Source of the DNA: Jaminaea rosea
Taxonomy: Eukaryota > Basidiomycota > Exobasidiomycetes > Microstromatales
DNA: 64,000 nt
Reading direction: 5' to 3'
Assembly (NCBI RefSeq): GCF_003144245.1
Contig: NW_020289988.1
Location: 372,001 to 436,000 of the forward strand
Positions 1 to 8,634 of the stretch are shown piece after piece (the stretch's first letter is position 1; the number at the start of each line of letters is the position of its first letter). The translations under genes and the position numbers were made by a program. The notes below the pieces were generated by a model, which was not told where the DNA came from, did not search any database, and saw nothing but the letters and a program-made list of their open reading frames with translations.

Positions 1-966
1 CGACTCAAGGGCAAGGCTCGCTGTGTTATTCGCAGCCATGTCGGCTCCACACCCCTCCTCGTGCCCCCTCAGGCCTCCTTCGAGTTCCTCTGTTACCCAC
101 CGCACACTAACCCGACGAAGAGTATGCCAAAGACCCTCTTCTTTGCCACGTCCGTCCGGGTAAAAGGACCGCTGGGAGAGATGTTGGTGCCGCATTTCGA
201 CCAAATCGCTATCAGGAAGGCCGAGGAACAAGGCAAGGCTGGGAGTAGCAAGGGGAATGAGGCAGAGGAGGGGTATGTGACATGGAATGTCCAAGCGGGG
301 ACACCGCGGAAGGATGGGTGAGTGCGCGATGCGTGTCCAGTGACAATCGCAATCACAAAGAGCTTACCCTTGGACACCCTTGTTCTGCTCGCAGGCACAA
401 CTACTTGAACGGTCGATGGGGTCTCACTCGGCAGCTCCTGTACAACGCCGTCAAGGGAGTAACGGAAGGTCACTCGATCGTGCTGCGCCTCGTCGGTGTA
501 GGGTACCGGGCTACGGTAGAGGACGAAGACAGGCATGTCGAGTCTGATCTTGAGAAGTGGTTCAAGCCAGGTACGAGGACCTTCTTCGTTTCCAAGGTAC
601 AGGAGGAGGCGTACAGGAACATGTTGGCGGCGGAGAGGGAGAAGAAGGAGCCGTGGAAGAGGTTGGCGTTGAGACTGTGAGTGCGCGAGCGGGCGGTGCG
701 TCGACGATTTTCGTCATTCAAAGCTGACTCACCCCCTCTTGTCCTCCAACAGTGGCTACTCCCACCCGGTGCTTATGACGATCCCCCGCGGTATCACGGC
801 ATCGACACCCACGCCGACCCGCATCGTACTCAAGGGCGTAGACATTCAGCAGCTCGGCCAATTTGCAGCCAAGCTGAGGGCATTCAGGCCGCCAGAGCCG
901 TACAAGGGCAAGGGTGTGTTTGTCAACGATGAGCAGATCAAGCTGAAGAGCGCCAAGAAGAAGTAG
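1..966 (+). CDS. MRPL6: Mitochondrial large-subunit ribosomal protein uL6m (5' end outside window)
   Basis: Structural protein of the mitochondrial 54S ribosomal subunit (bacterial L6 family). Three exons are visible: 1-317, 395-676 and 753-966, with GTGAGT donors and CAG acceptors; joining them keeps one frame throughout. The visible part opens in frame with an SHVGSTPL segment and carries the L6 pattern: a [10 protein letters not shown] segment, the central VGVGYRA strand and a C-terminal HPV...IPRGI segment, ending in a basic KSAKKK tail. The start codon and any targeting peptide lie upstream of the window. It is convergent with POP5, with only about 50 bp between stop codons. Family assignment is firm; the exact N-terminus cannot be seen. 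Confidence 0.88.
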
Positions 967-1018
967 AGCGCGCAATTTCGGGGCGCACTCGTAGTAATAT
1001 CATTTGCGTTGTACATGA

Positions 1019-1817
1019 TTATACGGCGAGGCCCAAGTCCTCTTCATTTTCATCGCCCATGCTTGCTGGTACGCCCGGGTATGTGATGCTGCTTTGCGCT
1101 GGCTGGGCGTCGCTCGATCCAACGGAGGCATCGTCTTGCCGGCCGTGAGCTCCTGTCTCGGCCCTCTGTGTCGCCGATGCTCCACCCTCCATCGCAGCTC
1201 GCTCTTGACCATCGACCGTCTCCTTCAAACCCTTCTTCTTGCCTCTGTCCCTCCTCTTCTCCCCCCTTTTGATAGCCGCCCGTCTTTCAGCAATCTCCTT
1301 CCTATCCCTCTTGATCACCCTCTCCTGCAACTTCTTGATCGTCCCACTGACCGCCACAACATGTATTCTCACGGGCATCGTCTCCCTCCTCGTCGTACTT
1401 CCTCCCTTTCCCGTTTCGCCTTTTGTCACCACATTGACTTCAAGGCGGCCAATCAAGCTTACCCCACCCCTCACCGTCTCTGCTCCTGTACGCGCGCAAC
1501 GCAGGATGACCAAGCGGGTGGAGTCCGAGGTGTACTTGACGCTGAGCGAGGACGAGGAGGAGAGGGCGCCGCTGGTCGTTGGACCAAAGTGTGTGAGGAG
1601 CGAGGAGCGGATAGATTGGAGTAGAGAGGTGGGCGGAATGGATATGGATGTGCTCGAGGAGGGATCGGATGGGGTAGGGAGAGGGGAGGTGGGAAGGTCT
1701 AAAGAGAGGAGAAGCCAACGATTCTGCGGGATGAGGAGGAAGAAGAGTCAACTTAGTGAACACGCCCAATTGAGTCTGTAGTCTGTCAATGCAGCTACTT
1801 ACCTTGAAGCGGACCAT
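1019..1817 (-). CDS. POP5: RNase P / RNase MRP subunit Pop5
   Basis: Protein subunit shared by nuclear RNase P (tRNA 5' processing) and RNase MRP (rRNA processing). A 15-nt first exon (1803-1817) encodes MVRFK and is spliced over a 79-nt intron (1724-1802) to exon 2 (1019-1723), giving MVRFKNRWLLLSL, the hallmark Pop5 N-terminus. Further family features are the KYTS...LVILRCAR segment in the middle and VHVVAVSGTIKKLQ near residue 160. The product is about 239 aa, longer than animal Pop5 because of a charged C-terminal extension (basic KKLQERVIKRDRK stretch, then an acidic tail ending DENEEDLGLAV). It is transcribed divergently from the heme lyase gene, with 217 bp between starts. The tiny first exon would be easy to miss in automated annotation. 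Confidence 0.9.
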
Positions 1818-2034
1818 CACTTGAAGCTTCGTAGTCGCTATCGTGTCATCTGATTGTTTGTACAGGACAAACGGAGGAGTGCAAGATGCAGCCTCGCTCC
1901 CAATCCCGAGACGGACGGGAGTAGAGAATCTTGCTTAGTCATCGTCCGTCGGAGGGAGGCGGATACGGAAGCAGCCGTCCTCGAGACCAAAAAGTTAGCC
2001 TTTGTTGCCTCATTACCAATTCGCCGCCTCAACG

Positions 2035-3098
2035 ATGTGGCCCTTCTCGTCATCATCATCATCGCAGAGCAGCGATCCGTCAGCAGCGCCTCCGTCGGCA
2101 TGTCCAGTGGACGATGCTACGAGGGAAAAGTGGTTGAGGGAGAATGGCAGAACAGGAGGAGGAGGAGGCGCAGCGGCGGGACCTTCATCGCAGTCTTCTG
2201 GCTCGGGCTCTTCTTCATCGAGCAAGCTCTCATCAGATCGGGTCATTTCATCAATTCCTCGATGGCTCGCGTCAGCGCCCGAGTCGTCGCCGCCTTCTAG
2301 CAGCTCCTCAGGGTCGAAGGATGCCGCCACACCTCCGGCAAGCTGTCCCTCTCACCTCTCCAAGCCTGGCGCTAGCAGCAGCAGCAGCAGCAGCAGCGAC
2401 GTAACCTCCCCTCCTCCTCCCCCCGCCCAAAGCAATTGGGTGTACCCTTCCCCCTCGCAATTCCACGCTGCTCTAATCCGCAAAGGTCGGGCCTCTTCAG
2501 CAGAAGCCGCTAGCATGGACATAGTGGTACCGATACACAACGCAGTCAATGAGCGCTGTTGGGAGGAAATCCTGGCGTGGGAGAGGGATGCCGCTGGGGG
2601 AGAGGCGGGAGCGCCAAGAGGTAGCAGTTGGCAGGTGTGCGGCGGACCGAAGCTTGTTAGCTTTCAGGGGAGGCCGAAAGACGTTACATGGAAGGCTTGG
2701 GGCAGGGGATTGCTCGGGTGAGTTGGCGCGATCAGCGTGCCAAGGCGTTACTCGACCTTGCATTGGCTGACCAATCTTCTGCTCGCTCGCACAGCTATCA
2801 ACCTCCCTTCGATCGCCACGACTGGATAGTCGATCGATGTGGGCACCGCATGCGCTACATCATCGACTTCTATGCTGGGCGAGGCGGTGCGCCTGGTGGG
2901 AACCCTTTTGCGCCTGCTCAGCCTGGCGAGGGAAGTGGCAGTGGGCAAGGTGGGGGACCGCTGAGCTTCTACCTCGATGTGAGGCCTGCGCCTGATACAG
3001 TTGAGGGGCTGATGATGAGGGCGAGGCGAGCTGTCGGGCTGGGCAAGGGGCCGGAAGCTGCCACTGCCACTGCTGCGAGTAAGCCTGCTGGCTCATGA
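2035..3098 (+). CDS. Holocytochrome c / c1 synthase (cytochrome heme lyase)
   Basis: Attaches heme covalently to apocytochrome c or c1 in the mitochondrial intermembrane space. Two exons (2035-2717, 2795-3098) give 328 aa. The N-terminus (MWPFSSS) is followed by one CPV heme-binding motif near residue 23 ([11 protein letters not shown]). A Ser/Pro/Gly-rich spacer leads to the catalytic region: [10 protein letters not shown] near residue 127, [14 protein letters not shown], then [12 protein letters not shown] and [21 protein letters not shown]. These blocks are diagnostic of the CCHL/CC1HL family. The start was set at the ATG giving MWPF, which fits short CCHL N-termini. Whether it serves cytochrome c (CYC3), c1 (CYT2) or both cannot be told from sequence. 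The spacer is unusually long. Confidence 0.88.
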
Positions 3099-3198
3099 CA
3101 GGACCCACCGGCATGACAATGAAGAGGTGAGATTGTCTATTGATACAGATGTGTGAGGGGCAGAGCATGTAGAAGGTTCTTGCGAAGAGGCGCGGTGG

Positions 3199-3736
3199 CT
3201 ACTCGAAGACCAAATCGATATCGAAGAGTTCGATGAACTACGTTGCGAGCAGAATCGGGATCAAAGTCAGCTCAACTTCACATCGCTGCCCAAATCCATT
3301 CACAACTCACCTGCTCATTCATCAGCCGAATCTTACTGCCCGCATATCGCCTGTACTCTTCCAGAATGCTACTCAACGCCCAGCCTTGCAACTTTCTGAA
3401 AGTCCCAATGACAGTCCCCGTCCTATGTCTCCCCTGGTTGCACATGACGATAGCCGGATAGGTGCTGGGCTGCACGAGCAGATTGAGCGCTTGGAGGACC
3501 ACCTCTTCTGTGATCGGCTCCCAGGTGGAGGTATTGTGCAAGTGACCCAGATGGTAGAGGGCGACGGAGTGTTGTCGACACCAGGTGAGGAGGTGAGGGG
3601 CGGGTTCCTCTGGTGCGAGGTAGATGAGGGAACGCAGCTTGAGTTGGGTGAGGAAGGACAGGTTGATACTGTCCGGCGCACCAGAGCGGTAGAGGTCTTC
3701 CTCGACCATGCCGAAGTTGTTGGGTGGGACGAGCAT
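3199..3736 (-). CDS. OCA1: Atypical tyrosine phosphatase, OCA1/SIW14 family
   Basis: Cysteine phosphatase of the plant-and-fungi atypical DSP group; yeast relatives act in oxidant-induced cell-cycle arrest or on inositol pyrophosphates. Exon 1 (3311-3736) begins MLVPPNNFGMVEEDLYRSG, matching the OCA1 start, and contains APEEP and the active-site loop CNQGRHRTG (CX5R). Exon 2 (3199-3237, after a 73-nt intron) adds FIELFDIDLVFE, again as in OCA1. The product is 154 aa, essentially only the catalytic domain. An in-frame extension upstream is open, but it would run into the divergent UPS1-like gene, so the ATG directly before the family consensus was chosen. Sub-family (OCA1 rather than SIW14) rests on the GRHRTGTVIG..RKLQGW pattern. 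Confidence 0.82.
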
Positions 3737-3944
3737 GGCGGGTGAGAGTTGATGAGGAGAAGGGACTAGTGGAGAGGAGGGATGAGAGGAGGAACAGCTA
3801 GGACGGATGAACTGACGGGAGCGGACTGGCGGCAAGGCGAGGCGAGAGGCGCAAGGCAAGACGCAGCGAGACCAACTCTTCACGAGAGCGCAGCACGCAC
3901 GCACCACCTCTTGACCCCACTTCTCATTGAGCACCTTCTTCATT

Positions 3945-4673
3945 ATGCCACGAACATTCATTGCCGAGCTCTTCTTCCCTTACGACTGGACGCGGACGGC
4001 GCTAGGTAAGACCCAGTGGAGCGAACTATCTCTCTCTATGGGAGGGGATCCGTGAGCTCACCTTCCTTCGTCCTTCACGCGGCCAGGCGTGCTGCACAAG
4101 TACCCTAATCCGTACGCAACCCACGTCGTCTCGATGGACACCATTTCACAAGATTACGATGAGCCGTCAGGTCGAGTGAGATTAGAGCGCGTGCTGGGAG
4201 TACGCCAGGGGGCGCCGAGATGGGTAGTCAAGGTGAGCCAGCCAGCGAGCCATCGCATATATGCAGCTTGACCCATCCTGAAATCTCACACGCCTATACG
4301 GACGCAGCTCCTCAACCTCTCGGAAGACACATACGTCCGAGAGATCATGATCGTCGACCGTTCAGCCCAATCAATTGAGATGACATCGACCAACTTGACG
4401 CTGAGCGAGTACCTCCTAGTCAAGGAGTACATCACCTACAAGCCCTCCGCTGCCTCCTCTACGCCCAACTCGACGACATTCAGACAAGTCGCGAGTATAG
4501 AGAGCAGCCGTGAAGCTTTTGGAACGGGCATACTGGCAAAGGCTGGGAGGAAGCTGGAGGACTCGAGCTACGATAGGTTCGGGAGTAATGCGCATAAGGG
4601 CAGGGATGGGTTGATGGCTGTATTGAAAGGGATGTGGGGAGAGCCAGCGGCGACTGCAGGTGCAGTGGCGTAG
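3945..4673 (+). CDS. UPS1: PRELI/MSF1-domain lipid transfer protein, UPS1-like
   Basis: PRELI-domain proteins move phosphatidic acid (UPS1) or phosphatidylserine (UPS2) across the intermembrane space with Mdm35. Three exons (3945-4005, 4087-4232, 4308-4673) give 190 aa; the first codes for only 20 residues (MPRTFIAELFFPYDW...). Family blocks are KYPNPYATHVVSMDTIS near residue 25, GAPRWVVK, the VREIMIVDRSAQ strand, then STNLTLSEYLLVKEYITY. The YPNPY..HV.S.DTIS wording resembles yeast UPS1 more than UPS2. The PRELI domain fills the whole protein. It shares a 208-bp divergent promoter with the OCA1-like gene. UPS1 versus UPS2 identity is inferred from wording, not tested. Confidence 0.8.
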
Positions 4674-4837
4674 CTTGAAAGGCAAACGTGATGATGTCTG
4701 TATATTTGTTGGTGGTGATAGGTCCCCGCCTGCGATGGCGATGAATGATACCAGGTTCAACCCTTGCCCGAGCATGCCTGTCGTTCGCCCTCTGCTCCCC
4801 GTCTCCACCTCCCTTCTATCTCGCTCTCACGTCCCGT

Positions 4838-5294
4838 CTACGCAGCCAAATGCTCCCTCAAGCTCTTGCTCCACTCATCCTCGGCATCATCGTCATCCCA
4901 ATTGTCCTCCCACAGATGGTCAGAGGCAGCGTTCGTCCCACCCCCACCAGCTCCTCCGCCTTGCCCCGTCGTGCCGGCCATAGTGATCGAGGGAGCGCCT
5001 GACGTGCTATTGGCATTAGTACCTGAAGCAGCAGCAGCTGCCTTGGCTCCCACCGTCTCGGAGTCGTCCCAGTCTACGCACGAAGGAAAGGGGAGGAGGT
5101 CAGCGTGATCACAGAGGACGCGGCGCCGGGGAAAGCGCCATCTCACCTTGCACCTCGAACTCCTCGAACTCGTCATCTTCGTCGAGCGGACCAAGCTGAG
5201 GGAGATCTTGTGCCGTAGGCTGCTGAGCCGTTGTGGCAGCTGTGCTGCTTCCGGCGGCGGGCTGCTGCTGTTGCTGCTTTGCTGAGTCTGCCAT
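4838..5294 (-). CDS. SEM1: 26S proteasome lid / TREX-2 acidic subunit Sem1 (DSS1)
   Basis: Small acidic intrinsically disordered subunit of the proteasome lid, also found in TREX-2 and BRCA2-type complexes. Exons 5147-5294 and 4838-5073 give 127 aa. Both conserved acidic-aromatic clusters are present: LDEDDEFEEFEVQDW across the splice junction (residues 38-52), and LWEDNWDDDDAEDEWS followed by LREHL at the C-terminus. Human DSS1 has 70 residues; the excess here is a Gln/Ala-rich N-terminus and a Gly/Ala/Ser-rich linker between the two clusters, a length variation that leaves both binding segments intact. It lies head-to-head with DUT1 (about 270 bp between starts). Confidence 0.9.
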
Positions 5295-5561
5295 TGATGC
5301 TGTTCGTGGTGGTGGTGATAATTGGTGAGGGTCGTGGAGCGTCAGGACGGCCGGACGGCCACGCATCCTCGAGCTCTCCGTCCGTCTGATCTGGAGGCGT
5401 GTCGAGTGGAGTCGGCTCCGGTCCCGATGAACGCCTGGGCGAGTGAGGGCCGATTTACGCGGTTCACGACGCGAAGGACGGGAGAGAGCAACACTTCGAT
5501 AGAGCAGAGGGAGAAGAGGCTGAAGGAGCGTTGCACTTTCTTCTTCACACAATCTCTTCGG

Positions 5562-6425
5562 ATGACCCAAGACGCAAGCAGTGTCCCTCTTCCCGAGCCA
5601 GCAACAAAGAAGCTTCGCACCAACTCTCCTCCTCCGTCCACAGCACCAGCAAGCATGGCCGACTCCACCACCGCCTCCTCTTCCACCCCCGTCTACTCTC
5701 CGACTGCCTTCCTCGTACAATGCGATCCGGAGCACCCCAACGCTAAGCTACCAACCCGTGGCTCTGCTCTTGCAGCGGGATACGACCTCTATGCCAGTGA
5801 GACTGTTACCCTGCCCAAGGAAGGGGGCAGGAAAGTCGTCCAGACGGGGATCAGGATGAAACTGCCCGAGGGGTGCTATGGTAGGGTGGCACCTAGGAGT
5901 GGACTTGGTGGGTAGTAGTGTGTGATGTGGAGCACTGAGCTTTCCTGATGACTGACGCTCTATGCTGTCTTGTGTCCTGCCCCACTGCGCCACCCCCAGC
6001 TGTCAAGCACGGCATCGATGTTGGAGCTGGTGTGATTGACGCCGATTACAGAGGTTTGCTGGGCATCTTGCTCTTCAATTTTGGACAGGAGGACTTTACT
6101 AGTGAGAATCAGCAGGCTAGCAGTCAGCCTTACTCGCATTGAATCCTGCACGATCACGCTGCTCACGTCTCTCTCCCCGCCTGCCACGCGCAGTCAACAC
6201 TGGAGACCGTATTGCTCAGCTGGTCATCGAGCGTATTCACACGCCAGAGGTGACGGCCGTTGACGTAAGTACGCCTTTCCAAGCGTTCCCCAGCTCTCTT
6301 TTCCCTCATCGCTCACCACGCTGTCCGCCCTTCGTCATCCCGCTCCCAACCACTAGTCACTCGATGTCACTGTCCGCGGAGAGGGCGGCTTCGGCAGCAG
6401 TGGTGGCTTCGGTCCCAAGGCATAG
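5562..6425 (+). CDS. DUT1: dUTP diphosphatase (dUTPase)
   Basis: Hydrolyses dUTP to dUMP and PPi, supplying thymidylate precursor and preventing uracil incorporation. Four exons (5562-5907, 6000-6101, 6194-6264, 6357-6425) give 195 aa. All five trimeric dUTPase motifs are present: [22 protein letters not shown], split by intron 1; [47 protein letters not shown] at the C-terminus. The start ATG (MTQDASSV) is the last one before the domain apart from one at MADST. The frame stays open further upstream, with an ATG at 5427 that would add an Arg-rich 45-residue leader. Activity is very likely because every catalytic motif is intact. Confidence 0.93.
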
Positions 6426-6871
6426 TGGTCGATTGGCCAGTATGCTCTTTTCAACATCATTGCTATCATCATCATCGCCGTCTCGCATCTGTGATTGCTC
6501 GAGAGCTTCGACTCGTATTCTCATCGATACCAGACGCGACCATGCCTCTGTCCTTCCGTTCCGATCTCGCCGTTCCTTCTCGACTCCCCGTCTGTCCGCC
6601 CGCTCGATACCGATTTTGACTTTCGTCGCTCACATTGCTACTAATCATCAACGACGACCACGACAGCATCCCTAAAGGCCCACTAGCTCACGGCGAAGCA
6701 TAGCCTGTCACTGCTTTTCTCTTCGTCATCGCCGTCGCGCGCACATAGGCAGGCCCTCAGAAGTGTCATCAATTTCCAGCCTCGCAGCGCAGCGTCCAGC
6801 CCTTCCTCTCGCCTTTAGACGGCGGTCGCAGCCTTCTCACAACGGTCCACTGATCGAGCGACACCGCAAGC
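6426..6871. other. Intergenic, DUT1 3' region and MRPS8 promoter
   Basis: No coding or structured-RNA signal was seen. It is pyrimidine-rich, with CATCATCATC-type short repeats near 6465, and presumably carries the DUT1 terminator region and MRPS8 promoter. Confidence 0.5.
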
Positions 6872-7339
6872 ATGCCACTCCACGCCGACCTTCTCGTTCG
6901 GCTTCGCAACGCCAGCATGGCTAGAATGCGTAGCGTTCCCGTGCCCTACACGCAGGCGAACCTCTCGATCCTTTCCATCCTCCTGCAGCAAGGCTTCATC
7001 CACTCGATGACAAAAGGCACCGTGAATCACATTTCCGACCCAGCAGCATTCAAAGCTGCCACTCTGCCCGCACAACGGCTTTGGGTCAACTTGAAGTACT
7101 CGCGCAATGACACGCCCGTGCTTTCCACGCTCGATCTGGTGTCGAAGCCCAGCAAGCGCATCTGGATGGACAGGGAGGAGCTTGTTCGCTTTGTGAGCTT
7201 TAGGAGGAGTCAATTTGTGAGGCCGTTGGAGATGGGGGAGGTGGCGATCGTGGACTGTGGAAAGGAGGGGTGGTGGGAGGCTAGAGAGGCTGTCAAGAGA
7301 GGGATCAAGGGTGGGGAGGTGGTTGCTAGGGCTGCGTAG
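6872..7339 (+). CDS. MRPS8: Mitochondrial small-subunit ribosomal protein uS8m
   Basis: Structural component of the mitochondrial 37S subunit (bacterial S8 family). A single exon of 155 aa. The N-terminal S8 pattern is clear: MPLHADLLVRLRNASMAR, then ILLQQGFI (residues 40-47) and LWVNLKYSRNDTPVLSTLDLVSKPSKR, the S8 substrate-like strand pair. The C-terminal half departs from bacterial S8, as in other fungal mitochondrial homologues, but keeps an RPLEMGEVAIVDC...WWEAREA block. There is no distinct cleavable presequence, which is usual for this protein. It follows DUT1 on the same strand and is convergent with the SDR gene. Confidence 0.87.
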   Translation: MPLHADLLVRLRNASMARMRSVPVPYTQANLSILSILLQQGFIHSMTKGTVNHISDPAAFKAATLPAQRLWVNLKYSRNDTPVLSTLDLVSKPSKRIWMDREELVRFVSFRRSQFVRPLEMGEVAIVDCGKEGWWEAREAVKRGIKGGEVVARAA

Positions 7340-7516
7340 CTTGGAGAGGATGCACAAGGATTTCTCAGGCGAAGCTGGGACACACGCAAATCAATGTATA
7401 TTAGCCACCACGTGATGGCGAGCTCGAGACGATAGGTCAAGCGTGTATGCGGCGAGCTTCACCTGCTCGTCGCTTCTCCCTCTCACTCTCCATCAGCCTG
7501 CAGCCCTCTCCACAGC

Positions 7517-8386
7517 TCACCTCCCCATCCAACCCCCATCCACAACCAAAATCTCTCCACTCACGTAGCGGCTCGCATCACTGGCCAAGAACACCACCGG
7601 CCCCGCAAAGTCCTTTGCCTCGCCCCATCGCCCCGCAGGTATACGCTCCGAAATCTGCCTCAGCCTCGTCGGGTCAGCGAGGAGTCGCTCATTCATGTCC
7701 GTCGCAATATACCCGGGAGCAATGGCGTTGACCTGGACATTGTGCTTCGCCCATTCGTTGCTGAGTGACTTGGCCAATTGGCCAATCGCTCCCTTGCTCG
7801 CCGCATAGGCGGGGACGGTCAGCCCGCCTTGGAAGGTGAGGAGGCTCCCAAAGAGGACTACCTTGCCACTTCGACGGGAAATCATGTGCTTTCCAGCTTC
7901 TTGTGCGAGGAGGAAGACCGATGTGAGGTTGACATCGAGCACCTCCTGCCAGTCTGAGGCGGGGAAGTCCGTCGCAGGGTGACGACGCTGGATTCCTCCA
8001 CAGGCGATGAGGACATCGATTTGGCCTCCCATGGCAGGTGTGGTCAAAGCTCGAGAGAACAAAGTCTGCACGCTGCTCAAGTCGGACAGGTCGCAAGGGA
8101 CTGCGCTATGTTGTTGGCTGGAGGCAAAGTTGGTCGGGAGAGGCGAGAGAGCCTGGTGGTCATTACCAGCTGTGGGGGCTTGGCCGTCTGAGCCTGGGGC
8201 AGCCCTAACGGCAAGGCAGACATTTGCCCCTGCTTGGGCAAGAGCGAGAGCACAAGCTGCGCCAATACCGCGTGTACCGCCTGTGAGGAGGACGTGCTTG
8301 CCCTTGAGGGAGAAGAGGTCCAGCGAGGGGATCGACGGCGTGTCGTCTGCGCATGGGTCTGAACGGGAGGCGTTGTTGGATGCCAT
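7517..8386 (-). CDS. Short-chain dehydrogenase/reductase, KduD-like
   Basis: Classical NAD(P)-dependent SDR, 289 aa, one exon. Visible motifs are the cofactor loop TGGTRGIG (residues 35-42), catalytic Ser181, Tyr194 and Lys198 (YAASK), and the NAIAPGYIATDM and DGGWMGR segments. The run of NEWAKHNVQVNAIAPGY, RIPAGRWGEAKDFAGP and VVFLASDASRYVSG closely matches bacterial 2-dehydro-3-deoxy-D-gluconate 5-dehydrogenase (KduD), so a sugar-acid or related ketone substrate is likely, but the true substrate is not proven. The cofactor-edge motif usually NNAG reads ACGG. The ATG at 8386 (MASNNAS) was chosen because it is close to the domain; the frame stays open upstream into the promoter. It is divergent from the HyuA-like gene with 248 bp between starts. 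Confidence 0.82.
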   Translation of the reverse strand: MASNNASRSDPCADDTPSIPSLDLFSLKGKHVLLTGGTRGIGAACALALAQAGANVCLAVRAAPGSDGQAPTAGNDHQALSPLPTNFASSQQHSAVPCDLSDLSSVQTLFSRALTTPAMGGQIDVLIACGGIQRRHPATDFPASDWQEVLDVNLTSVFLLAQEAGKHMISRRSGKVVLFGSLLTFQGGLTVPAYAASKGAIGQLAKSLSNEWAKHNVQVNAIAPGYIATDMNERLLADPTRLRQISERIPAGRWGEAKDFAGPVVFLASDASRYVSGEILVVDGGWMGR

Positions 8387-8634
8387 TGTGAGGGGCGAGT
8401 GATGAGATAAGGAGCGTGGATGCTGGCTGAGCTTTTGTAGAAGCGGCCCGTAGCCTTTATGTGGGAGGCGGCTTGAGAGTGAGTGGGAGGATCGGAAGAA
8501 GTGTGGGCACGAGGACAAATCGAGCCAAAGCCTGCACGGGCCGCCGTCATTGGCCATGGGACGCCGAGGGCGGAGAAGGCGGGGCCCAATCGACTCCAGT
8601 GGTCCTTGCTTCCCTTGTTCCCACACGCCTCATC

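Noticed and set aside
3737-3961. Longer N-terminus for the OCA1-like phosphatase
   Set aside because: It would overlap the start of the divergent UPS1-like gene and adds low-complexity sequence before the exact family start.
5427-5561. Possible 45-residue N-terminal extension of DUT1 from an upstream in-frame ATG, perhaps a mitochondrial leader
   Set aside because: Arg-rich but also contains several Glu residues. The shorter start fits the family, and transcript start is unknown. Kept only as an alternative.
5908-6356. All three DUT1 introns measured exactly 92 nt, suggesting copied introner-like elements
   Set aside because: Their sequences are unrelated beyond the splice signals, so equal length looks like coincidence.
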